Origin: CAYRPO01 sp964426305
Lineage (GTDB): Bacteria; Patescibacteriota; Saccharimonadia; Saccharimonadales; CAIOMD01
Direction: 5' to 3'
NCBI GenBank assembly: GCA_964426305.1
Contig: CAYRPO010000037.1
Location: 1-8,702 of the forward strand
DNA length: 8,702 nucleotides
Part shown: positions 1-6,438 of the stretch, piece by piece
Layout: every line of letters starts with the position of its first letter
Numbering within the stretch: position 1 is the stretch's first letter
The notes under the pieces: generated by a model
Database searches by the model: none
Told to the model about the DNA's origin: nothing
Seen by the model: the letters and a program-made list of their open reading frames with translations, nothing else
Position numbers and translations under genes: made by a program

Positions 1-578
1 GGCATAGGCAAACCAAAGTTCTGGAAGATTTCTTCGACTCGACCGATGGTAAATTTACTGCCATACACCGGCGCTGGTACTTTGGGTAGGATGTGTGGCA
101 GGCCTCCAATGTGGTCGAGGTGACCATGAGTGATTACGTAGCCACGCAGTTTGTGCTTGATGCTCTCGAGATAGGTTGTGTCAGCGATGCCATAGTTGAT
201 GCCAGGAAGATCAACGCCGAGGTCGTTACCGCAGTCGACAACCAGAGCATCATTTAAATATTCGAGCAGGATCATGTTTTTACTACCGCCGCCATCCATG
301 CCACCGAGGCCGATAATCCTCAGACGCGGGCTATCGTCGATCTCGTTGGCACGTCGATCGAGCTTGGTAGCTGAAGCGTCAAGGTATTCATTGGCAAGCT
401 TGCTGGCCATTTCACTGTTGCGTTTTTGGGCCCGAATTGCAGCGCCACGCGAAACACTTCGCTGCGCGAGTGGCGCCGGTGGCTGATTGTTCTGTGCGCC
501 GCGACGTTGTTGTCCTTTTTGGGCACCCGCATTGCGAGGTTGTCTTGGTTGGCGTGGTTTATTGTTTTGTTCTGTCAT
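1..578 (-). CDS. rnj: Ribonuclease J, N-terminal part (cut by window edge)
   Basis: RNase J is a metallo-beta-lactamase/beta-CASP ribonuclease with endo- and 5'-3' exonuclease activity in mRNA decay and rRNA maturation. About 192 residues are visible; the rest lies left of the window. The metallo-beta-lactamase core starts near residue 85 (LRIIGLGGMDGGGSKNMI, then VVDCG near 113-117). The Zn-binding HxHxDH motif is intact as THGHLDHIGG at residues 150-159. In front of the core is an extension of about 84 residues. Its first 35 are rich in Gln, Arg, Pro, Asn and Lys and look disordered; residues 36-84 look helical and basic. The ATG at 578 follows the udg stop by 15 bases, and an AAAGGA Shine-Dalgarno overlaps that stop, so it is probably translated from the same mRNA as udg and pnp. 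The family is secure; whether it is the J1 or J2 type cannot be told. Confidence 0.93.
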   Translation of the reverse strand, partial: MTEQNNKPRQPRQPRNAGAQKGQQRRGAQNNQPPAPLAQRSVSRGAAIRAQKRNSEMASKLANEYLDASATKLDRRANEIDDSPRLRIIGLGGMDGGGSKNMILLEYLNDALVVDCGNDLGVDLPGINYGIADTTYLESIKHKLRGYVITHGHLDHIGGLPHILPKVPAPVYGSKFTIGRVEEIFQNFGLPM

Positions 579-593
579 AGTTGATGAATTCCT

Positions 594-1178
594 TTACATT
601 TGATTTCTTATGATTCGTATGATTTCGGGCAAGAGACGAAAGTCTTCCTGCAATGTGGCACGCAGGCTACCGTTGTAGAGCGCTGCGGCCGGGTGGTATA
701 GCGGCACAATAACCAGTGGCATACCGAGCCACTGAATCTTCGTCGCGTGACCATGAACTTCACTAATGCTTGCTTTGGGCAAGAAGCAGCTCATGGGATG
801 ACGACCAAGCGTTACGACAACCGAAGGCTGTATAACTTCGAGCTGACGCTGCAAGTACGGCAAAAATGCTCGCTTTTCTTCTGGTAGTGGATCTCGATTA
901 TTTGGGGGTCGATATTTCACAATGTTGGTAATGTAGATCTGCTGACGCGTCAGATGTATGTCGGCGAGCATTTCGTTCAAAAACTTGCCGCTGGCACCGA
1001 CAAATGGCAATCCTTGCTCGTCTTCCTGGCGACCAGGTGCTTCACCTACTAGTACAATGTCGGCGTCGGGGTTTCCGTCACCCATCACCAAGTTCGTGGC
1101 CTGCTTGGCCAAATCTGGGCAGATATTGTTCGAAACAATATCTGCCGCAATCTGGTCGAGAAGCTGCTGTTTATTCAT
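594..1178 (-). CDS. Family-4-type uracil-DNA glycosylase lacking most Fe-S cysteines
   Basis: This 194-residue protein should remove uracil from DNA in base-excision repair. The family-4 signatures are clear: motif A GEAPGRQEDEQGLPFVG (residues 45-61), the KYRPPNNRDP segment (88-97) and motif B HPAAAL (162-167). Family-4 enzymes normally bind a 4Fe-4S cluster through four cysteines: a CxxC near the N-terminus, one in a KCRPPxNRDP segment and one in an EACRPYL-like segment. Here these positions read N17, C20, Y89 and F105, so three of four are gone; the only other Cys is C121. Catalytic motifs are kept, so it may be an active, cluster-free enzyme. The ATG at 1178 is preceded by AAGGAAG only about 2 bases away, an unusually short spacing, but no better in-frame start exists. 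It lies 26 bases after pnp and 15 before rnj. Confidence 0.92.
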   Translation of the reverse strand: MNKQQLLDQIAADIVSNNICPDLAKQATNLVMGDGNPDADIVLVGEAPGRQEDEQGLPFVGASGKFLNEMLADIHLTRQQIYITNIVKYRPPNNRDPLPEEKRAFLPYLQRQLEVIQPSVVVTLGRHPMSCFLPKASISEVHGHATKIQWLGMPLVIVPLYHPAAALYNGSLRATLQEDFRLLPEIIRIIRNQM

Positions 1179-1204
1179 CTTCCTTAATGTGTCAAAAGTC
1201 TCTG

Positions 1205-3325
1205 TTATTCTGCTTTTTTCATGCTCAGATTCAGACGGCCGCGGTCATCGATAGCAACAAGCTTAACTTTCACTTTTTGACCTTCGCTGACGACATCTTT
1301 TGGATTCTCGACACGCGTGTCGGCCATCTCGCTGACATGCACCATGCCGTCGACGCCAGGCAAAATGTTCACAAATGCGCCGAAGTCCATGATCTTCACA
1401 ACAGTTCCATTATAGACTTTGCCTACTTCTGGCTCTTCGGTCAACGATCGAATGATTTCAATGGTTCGCTCGATACTAGCCGTGTCAGGACTGGCAATGA
1501 ACACCGTTCCGTCGTCTTTGATGTCGATGTCGGCGCCTGTTTCAGCGATGATCTTGTTGATCGTCTCGCCGCCCTTGCCAATCACGTCGCGAATCTTGTC
1601 TGGATTGATCTGAATGCTCTCGACTCGAGGCGCATACGGGCTCAAAGCAGTACGAGGTGCGGCCAGTGTCTCAAGCATGTGCGCCAGAATGTGCGCGCGG
1701 CCAACCTTGCCCTGCATCAGTGCTTCCTTGAGAATCTTTGGTGGCAAGCCATGAACCTTCATGTCCATCTGCAACGCCGTGATGCCTTTTTCGGTACCGG
1801 TCACCTTAAAGTCCATGTCTCCAGCAAAATCTTCGGCATCGGCGATGTCACTGAGTATGAATGGCTTGTCGCCTTCCATCATCAGTCCCATAGCAATGCC
1901 ACTTACTGGCCGCTTAAGGGGAACACCGGCATCCATGAGCGCCAAACAACTGCTACATGTGGCCGCCATACTGGTCGAACCATTTTGGCTCATAATCTCG
2001 GTTACGCTGCGAATCGCATATGGAAACTCTGTTTCGTCTGGCAAGACAGCTGTTAGAGCACGTTCTGCCAGGTAGCCATGGCCAATCTCGCGACGACCAG
2101 GACTGCCAAGACGACGGACTTCACCTACTGTGTAGCCAGGGGCATTGTAGTGATGCAAGTAGCGTCGCTCACCTTCACGCTCCATAGTATCAACAAGCTG
2201 TGCATAGCTCAGCGGAGCCAATGTCACAACGTTCAGGGCTTGTGTCATGCCGCGAGTAAACAGGCTCGAGCCATGCGCACGTGGCAGCAGTGATACTTCG
2301 CTTGAAAGCGTGCGAATTTCGTTTAGTTTGCGGCCATCGGGACGGATTTGGTCTTTTACGATTCCCTCGCGAACGTCCTTGTGAACAGCCAGCGTAAAGG
2401 CTTCGTCATATTCGTTTTTTAGTTCACCGTACACATCGGTACCATACTTGTCTTCGAGCGACAGATGAAACTCGGTACGGAGGGCGCTAACCATCTCATT
2501 GCGTTCGGGATATGCGGCACGCAACTTGTGCCCAAGCTTGCCGTCAACCCATGCATTCACCTCAGATTGGACCTTTTCGTTTGGCAAATCCAGCTCAAAT
2601 TCTTGCTCGACTACGCCAACTTTCTTGACCAATTCTTTTTGCAACTTAATTGCAGGCTGCATGGCCTTGTGGGCCCATTCGATTGCATCTGCAACCAGCT
2701 CTTCACTCACTTCGCTTGCGCCAGCCTCAACCATCATGACACCGTGCTCAGTACCGGCAACAACCAGATCAAGCAAGCCTTTTTCGTAGGCACTTGGCTC
2801 TAGAAATGCAGCAAATTCCCCATCATTCACGACACCTACACGCAAGCCGGCAACTGGTCCGTCGAATGGTGCGCCAGTCAGACTAAATGCTGCACTCATG
2901 GCGATCATAGCGATGACATCAGGACGGAATGCCGGATCCAAGCTTAATACTGTCGCGACACCTTGTGCCTCGTGTCGGTAGCCTTTTGGCCACAACGGAC
3001 GAATAGGTCGGTCGATGAGACGACCAATCAAAATAGCATCGTCGCTTGGGCGACCTTCGCGCTTGATAAAACGGCTGCCGCTAATCTTGCCAGCAGCATA
3101 CATCTTCTCTTCGTAATCTATGCTCAGCGGAAAATAGTCAAAACCTTTGAGACGATTTGGACTCACCATAGCCGTACCTAATACGACCGTGTCGCCGTAA
3201 CGCACAATCACACTCGCACTGGTACGAAATCCAACGCGATTTACCTCGAGGCTCAAGGGTCGACCGCAAAAATTGGCTTCAACCTTGATGACTTCTTTTC
3301 CATAAGGGTTTATTGTTTGTCCCAT
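1205..3325 (-). CDS. pnp: Polyribonucleotide nucleotidyltransferase (PNPase)
   Basis: PNPase degrades RNA 3'-5' by phosphorolysis and can add tails in reverse. The 706 residues show the full family layout: first RNase PH domain (about 10-150), helical linker (about 240-325), second, catalytic RNase PH domain (about 330-555), KH domain (about 570-630, with GKGG at 583-586) and S1 domain (about 634-704). Residues aligning with the E. coli catalytic D486, D492 and K494 are D499, D505 and K507 in the AEDFAGDMDFK segment. The SQNGSTSMAATCSSCLALMD segment (446-465) is also typical. I chose the ATG at 3325 because AAGGAAGGG lies 8 bases upstream and the protein then begins like other PNPases; an in-frame GTG at 3385 would add 20 unconserved residues. 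It is transcribed after rpsO, as in many bacteria. Confidence 0.97.
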   Translation of the reverse strand: MGQTINPYGKEVIKVEANFCGRPLSLEVNRVGFRTSASVIVRYGDTVVLGTAMVSPNRLKGFDYFPLSIDYEEKMYAAGKISGSRFIKREGRPSDDAILIGRLIDRPIRPLWPKGYRHEAQGVATVLSLDPAFRPDVIAMIAMSAAFSLTGAPFDGPVAGLRVGVVNDGEFAAFLEPSAYEKGLLDLVVAGTEHGVMMVEAGASEVSEELVADAIEWAHKAMQPAIKLQKELVKKVGVVEQEFELDLPNEKVQSEVNAWVDGKLGHKLRAAYPERNEMVSALRTEFHLSLEDKYGTDVYGELKNEYDEAFTLAVHKDVREGIVKDQIRPDGRKLNEIRTLSSEVSLLPRAHGSSLFTRGMTQALNVVTLAPLSYAQLVDTMEREGERRYLHHYNAPGYTVGEVRRLGSPGRREIGHGYLAERALTAVLPDETEFPYAIRSVTEIMSQNGSTSMAATCSSCLALMDAGVPLKRPVSGIAMGLMMEGDKPFILSDIADAEDFAGDMDFKVTGTEKGITALQMDMKVHGLPPKILKEALMQGKVGRAHILAHMLETLAAPRTALSPYAPRVESIQINPDKIRDVIGKGGETINKIIAETGADIDIKDDGTVFIASPDTASIERTIEIIRSLTEEPEVGKVYNGTVVKIMDFGAFVNILPGVDGMVHVSEMADTRVENPKDVVSEGQKVKVKLVAIDDRGRLNLSMKKAE

Positions 3326-3342
3326 AAGGGGTTCCCTTCCTT
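3326..3342 (-). promoter_or_regulatory. pnp Shine-Dalgarno within a small hairpin
   Basis: Read on the minus strand, AAGGAAGGG (3334-3342) is the pnp ribosome binding site, 8 bases before the ATG. Its 3' half, AAGGG (3334-3338 as CCCTT on the plus strand), can pair with CCCTT (3326-3330) directly before the start codon, leaving a 3-base loop. This 5-bp helix would partly hide the site. The pairing is seen in the sequence; a role in translational control is inference. Confidence 0.5.
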
Positions 3343-3352
3343 TCGTTTGACA

Positions 3353-3408
3353 GGTAGCAGGGTTCAGATATACGTGGTTGATCACGCGTATAGCTGTGCT
3401 CTGCTACC
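3353..3408 (-). promoter_or_regulatory. Long stem in the pnp mRNA leader
   Basis: The 8-base arms at 3353-3360 (GGTAGCAG) and 3401-3408 (CTGCTACC) are perfect complements. Inside them TATACG (3369-3374) pairs with CGTATA (3387-3392), or alternatively CGTG (3373-3376) with CACG (3383-3386). The structure sits just upstream of the pnp Shine-Dalgarno, within the rpsO-pnp intergenic region. In E. coli a leader duplex in this place is cut by RNase III and then used by PNPase to repress its own synthesis. The same role here is possible but only inferred from position and structure. Confidence 0.5.
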
Positions 3409-3420
3409 CAAATTGTTGAT

Positions 3421-3440
3421 TCTAGAAGTTAGGTTCTAGA
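3421..3440 (-). promoter_or_regulatory. 7-bp hairpin in the rpsO-pnp spacer
   Basis: TCTAGAA (3421-3427) and TTCTAGA (3434-3440) are perfect inverted repeats around a 6-base loop. It lies directly after the stronger hairpin at 3442-3469 in transcript order, with one base between them. It has no T-run and is A/T-rich, so termination is unlikely. It may be part of an mRNA processing site or a stabilising structure; the function is not known. Confidence 0.4.
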
Positions 3441-3441
3441 T

Positions 3442-3469
3442 ACTCGGCAGCTGATGGCAGCCGCCGAGT
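3442..3469 (-). promoter_or_regulatory. GC-rich hairpin 3' of rpsO, probable processing or 3'-end stabilising structure
   Basis: ACTCGGC (3442-3448) pairs with GCCGAGT (3463-3469); after one mismatch, GCTG (3450-3453) pairs with CAGC (3458-3461), closing a 4-base loop. The stem begins 15 bases after the rpsO stop. No T-run follows on the minus strand, so it does not look like a Rho-independent terminator, and readthrough into pnp is expected. A structure at this spot would protect the rpsO 3' end from exonucleases or serve as an RNase III site, as known at the E. coli rpsO-pnp junction. That function is inferred. Confidence 0.6.
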
Positions 3470-3484
3470 GTTCCAGAGTCTAAA

Positions 3485-3751
3485 TTACCTTCTAATGCCA
3501 AGCTTCTTAATCAGGTCTAGGTATGCTTGACCGTCTTTGTCTGCCAAATATTGCAACAGGCGTCGGCGCTTGCCAACCAATTGCAGCAGCCCACGGCGAG
3601 CCATGTAATCGTGCTTGTTTGCCTTTAAATGCTCAGTGATCTCGCTGATTCGTGCAGTCATAATTGCCACTTGTACCTCTGGTGAACCAGTGTCACTCGC
3701 AGCTTTTTGGTTGTCCTTGATAAGTTTCGCTTTGTTAGCGGTAGAAATCAC
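3485..3751 (-). CDS. rpsO: 30S ribosomal protein S15
   Basis: S15 binds the central domain of 16S rRNA early in 30S assembly and contacts 23S rRNA in a bridge. The 88-residue length is typical. Family motifs are present: TGSPEVQ (residues 21-27), HLKANKHDYMARRGLLQLVG (41-60) and KRRRLLQYL (61-69), ending in IKKLGIRR. Translation starts at GTG (3751); the next in-frame ATG is inside the protein. GAGGA (3758-3762) lies 6 bases upstream and supports the GTG. It is 71 bases downstream of truB and upstream of pnp, the common bacterial rpsO-pnp arrangement, but ribF, often found between truB and rpsO, is missing here. Confidence 0.97.
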   Translation of the reverse strand: MISTANKAKLIKDNQKAASDTGSPEVQVAIMTARISEITEHLKANKHDYMARRGLLQLVGKRRRLLQYLADKDGQAYLDLIKKLGIRR

Positions 3752-3822
3752 TCGTTGTCCTCGTCTTCTTTAGATACTCGTTACTTAATAAAAGAGATTT
3801 GATGGCGTTACGAAGTATTGTA

Positions 3823-4506
3823 TCAGAGACGAACACTTTTGGCAATAGTTTCTGGGGTGACGTCGTCGAGCACTATGGCATCAGTCAATTTGAAGTCGCC
3901 AATGGCGGTACGGCGGAGGTCGGACATGTATGCGCCTGTCTCGAGCTGATTGCCTATGTCTTCGACAAGGCTGCGGATGTACGTGCCACTCGAGACTCTG
4001 GTTGTAAAATGAACTATTGGGTATTCGTAGATTCTGTCTTCGATCGAATAAATCGTAATAGGTCGGGCCTTGAGCTCAACGGGTTTGCCTTTGCGCGCTA
4101 GGTCGTACGCCCGTTGACCATTTACTTTGATGGCAGAAAAAGCTGGTGGGGTTTGCATCTGGTCACCTACAAACCCTTGCAACACTTTCAAAATATCTTC
4201 GCGAGTTGGAGTATGATCGCTCGTGGCTGTGATCTCACCTTCTCGATCTCCAGTGGTAGAAACCTGCCCCAGCGTCATTTCTACCTCGTAGGTTTTGTCG
4301 TGGCCGATCAGCTCGGGAACTTTTTTGGTATATGAACCAACTGCGAGCACCAACAAACCGGTTGCCTGTGGGTCTAGTGTGCCTATGTGCCCCACCTTGA
4401 TCTTCTTCACTCCTGTTGCAGCACGAATACAGCCACGAACCTTGGCTACAACGCCAAAGCTCGAAACACCTGCTGGTTTGTCTACGAGGAGTAGTCCGTT
4501 ATACAT
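3823..4506 (-). CDS. truB: tRNA pseudouridine-55 synthase, short form
   Basis: TruB converts U55 in the T-loop of tRNAs to pseudouridine. The 227-residue protein starts with NGLLLVDKPAGVSSF and contains the catalytic Asp in GHIGTLDPQATGLL (D45), plus the conserved HDKTYEVEMTLG and SSGTYIRSLVEDIG segments. It ends soon after the catalytic domain (LRRTAIGDFKLTDAI), so the C-terminal PUA-like domain of the roughly 310-residue E. coli enzyme is absent. I chose ATG 4506; an in-frame TTG at 4524 adds 6 residues and has no better ribosome binding site. GGCAGGG upstream of the ATG is a weak, close Shine-Dalgarno. The gene begins 26 bases after the DHH-like gene, implying co-transcription and perhaps coupling. 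The stop is TGA. Confidence 0.95.
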   Translation of the reverse strand: MYNGLLLVDKPAGVSSFGVVAKVRGCIRAATGVKKIKVGHIGTLDPQATGLLVLAVGSYTKKVPELIGHDKTYEVEMTLGQVSTTGDREGEITATSDHTPTREDILKVLQGFVGDQMQTPPAFSAIKVNGQRAYDLARKGKPVELKARPITIYSIEDRIYEYPIVHFTTRVSSGTYIRSLVEDIGNQLETGAYMSDLRRTAIGDFKLTDAIVLDDVTPETIAKSVRL

Positions 4507-4532
4507 CGCCCTGCCAGTATACAAGACTATGT

Positions 4533-6290
4533 CTACTGCTGGTCGGGCGGAGGTACTGGAAATGGCGGAATGAGCGGTGGTGGCACCGCCGGTGGCGCCG
4601 TAGGCGTTGACTGGGCTGGCGACGATGGAAACGTAACGCCACTCAAAGGTTGTGCATTTAACGCCTCAAGTGGTTCGGGACGGTTTGGATCAAACCCACC
4701 ACTTGCGGCCATTGCCGCTTCGACTGCTTTGCGGGCAGCATCGGGGTCAAGACCAGTTACACTGTCGGTAGTGGTTGCAGTGCTCATCTCTGGCGGAACA
4801 GATGTGTCAACCGTCGGTAGCGTTGCCGACATAGGCACCTCGGGCGCCACCTCTATAGCGGGCAGCTCGGCGCCTTCATACACTTCTACTTTGTCTTCTA
4901 TCTGATCTAGAGTGTCTGTGGCCTGCACTATAGGGCCAAGTGGCTGCGTGACAGCCGTTTCGCCGTCGTCGGGCAGTTGTACATGTGGCGTCTGTAGCAC
5001 TTCTGTCGGCCGCACACTTTCGGCATCATCCTGGACACTAAGAAGCGGTGATTGCGTGTCGACAGGAACCTTTGCGTCATCGGACGTGCTCGTGGACATT
5101 GGCGCAAGCGGATCGATCAGTGGCAATTCGTCGTTGAGGTCGATTGCCGACGCCATAACTGGCTGCGGTGTGTTCGGCTCTGGCAGGTATTCGGAATACT
5201 GCTGATCTGTAGCTGTCGGCTCTGGCACAGGAAGTGGTTGAATAGTCTTGCCGCGAGGCATGGCCGAGGGTCGCTCTTTGAGCTTTCCTAGTGACTGGAT
5301 ATCTTGTACCATCTGAGACATGTCGTCGTAATCTTGCGGCTGCCGCACCGTGCCATGATCGTCTATGTGAATGTCATCCTTGGGTATGTCGGTCTCTGGC
5401 TGTGGTGTGCCTGTCGCCAACGATGCCGGCTCTGTATTGCTCGCTGAGTTAGAGTCATCATGAGACACTGACAGTACTGACTTGTCTTGGGCCTGGCCTG
5501 CACTTGGGGTTGGGTCGACGGACGGCAGTTCCTCTGTCTGTAGAGGCTGCTGTAATTCGCTCGCGATGAGCTGCTGATTTGCACCAGCCGCCATGAGCTG
5601 AGCCGACATTGTCATAACTTTTGGACTGGTTTTGCTGTTACTGAAGCGCTCTGTTTCGGCAACGATGCCCGTCAGAAGCGCCGTTGCAATTTGCTCATCC
5701 AATATGCCAGGTCGTAACGATTCACCAATCGACACAAGCATCTCGCACAGTGAGCTAGCCGCTTCGTCTTGCCAATTAATACTACCGACATCGCTCAGCT
5801 GCGGACCAGCCGATATGCTAACTACGGCTGCATCGTGCAAAATACGGCCGTGTGCCATAATTGCCGCGTCGAGATGCTCGCGCACATCGACGCCAAGAGC
5901 TACGACTGCATCTACGTTAAAATCCCCTTGCTCAAAATTCAGATCATCTTGAGTTAAATGCGTCCTATATGGCGTGATAAAGATTTTGACTACGTTTTCT
6001 TCAACCTTATAACGAAGCTTATCGGCTTTTGCCTTGTCAAGCGATATGATAAAGTCCCGTAGCGAGTCGGTTGTTGGTTCGAGGGTCGCTTCAGGTTTTA
6101 AAAACTCAAGGGTCGATGGTACGTTACCACTAAACACGGCAGTCGCATGTTTGTCGAGCTTATTGAGGAGCAATGTCAATCCAATAGCTGCGGCCAGCTG
6201 ATCAACACTAGGGTTTGCGCTTACCGTCACAAGGACGTTTTGTGCGCCTTTGAGCTTGTCTACGATCTGGTTTTTTGGGTTTGTATCCAT
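4533..6290 (-). CDS. Degenerate DHH-family (NrnA-like) protein with long acidic Pro-rich tail
   Basis: The first 250 or so of 585 residues resemble the DHH phosphoesterase domain of NrnA-type oligoribonuclease/pAp phosphatases, but catalytic positions are changed. Motif I, normally HxNPDGD, is SANPSVD (24-30). Motif II, normally ALD, is ALG (131-133). The DHH motif itself is SAG (160-162), in a segment otherwise like the family (DVGSINWQDEAASSLCEML). The TGIVTDTGSF-like motif IV is TGIVAETERF (207-216), with Asp replaced by Glu. The usual DHHA1 domain is not recognisable. Instead residues 251-585 are a low-complexity tail rich in Pro, Ser, Thr, Asp and Glu (about 55 acidic and 14 basic residues) ending in a Pro-rich stretch. 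No signal peptide or membrane segment is seen. Its place before truB matches nrnA in many bacteria. It is probably not a nuclease; a binding or scaffold role is inference. Confidence 0.85.
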   Translation of the reverse strand: MDTNPKNQIVDKLKGAQNVLVTVSANPSVDQLAAAIGLTLLLNKLDKHATAVFSGNVPSTLEFLKPEATLEPTTDSLRDFIISLDKAKADKLRYKVEENVVKIFITPYRTHLTQDDLNFEQGDFNVDAVVALGVDVREHLDAAIMAHGRILHDAAVVSISAGPQLSDVGSINWQDEAASSLCEMLVSIGESLRPGILDEQIATALLTGIVAETERFSNSKTSPKVMTMSAQLMAAGANQQLIASELQQPLQTEELPSVDPTPSAGQAQDKSVLSVSHDDSNSASNTEPASLATGTPQPETDIPKDDIHIDDHGTVRQPQDYDDMSQMVQDIQSLGKLKERPSAMPRGKTIQPLPVPEPTATDQQYSEYLPEPNTPQPVMASAIDLNDELPLIDPLAPMSTSTSDDAKVPVDTQSPLLSVQDDAESVRPTEVLQTPHVQLPDDGETAVTQPLGPIVQATDTLDQIEDKVEVYEGAELPAIEVAPEVPMSATLPTVDTSVPPEMSTATTTDSVTGLDPDAARKAVEAAMAASGGFDPNRPEPLEALNAQPLSGVTFPSSPAQSTPTAPPAVPPPLIPPFPVPPPDQQ

Positions 6291-6313
6291 TTTTATATTT
6301 TTACTTTACCTGC

Positions 6314-6342
6314 ACGATACCATAAGCAGTACGTTCTTGCAA
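6314..6342 (-). promoter_or_regulatory. Possible promoter of the DHH-truB-rpsO-pnp operon
   Basis: On the minus strand a TTGCAA -35 box (6337-6342) is followed after 17 bases by TATCGT (6314-6319), preceded by TGG as in an extended -10. Transcription would start near 6307, leaving a leader of about 17 bases without a clear Shine-Dalgarno before the ATG at 6290. The spacing is ideal but the -10 box is imperfect. Confidence 0.45.
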
Positions 6343-6360
6343 TACCCGAGCGGCACGACT

Positions 6361-6389
6361 TTGCAAATCCGTTGCTTTTAGGATATACT
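6361..6389 (+). promoter_or_regulatory. Promoter of rpsT
   Basis: TTGCAA (6361-6366) and TATACT (6384-6389) are separated by exactly 17 bases, a good sigma-70-type promoter. The start would be near 6396, giving a leader of about 43 bases with AGAAGGA (6426-6432) 6 bases before the rpsT ATG. It faces away from the opposing promoter at 6314-6342. Confidence 0.68.
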
Positions 6390-6438
6390 TTTTTTCGACT
6401 TACATCATTAAATCGATTAAACCTAAGAAGGACAATTC

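Noticed and set aside
1004..2056. 350-codon plus-strand open frame opposite udg and pnp
   Set aside because: It lies antisense to two well-supported conserved genes, has no recognisable domain, and its composition is that expected from the complementary strand of pnp.
3326..3385. Longer pnp start at GTG 3385
   Set aside because: It adds 20 unconserved residues, overlaps the leader stem, and the ATG at 3325 has a strong Shine-Dalgarno at proper spacing.
3442..3469. Rho-independent terminator after rpsO
   Set aside because: The hairpin is strong, but no T-run follows on the minus strand, so I call it a processing or stabilising structure.
3752..3822. S15-binding autoregulatory leader or internal promoter before rpsO
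   Set aside because: I could not find a convincing pseudoknot or three-way junction, and no -35/-10 pair of reasonable quality and spacing is visible.
4507..4524. TTG start for truB at 4524
   Set aside because: It adds six residues with no family support and no better ribosome binding site; the ATG at 4506 gives the normal TruB N-terminus.
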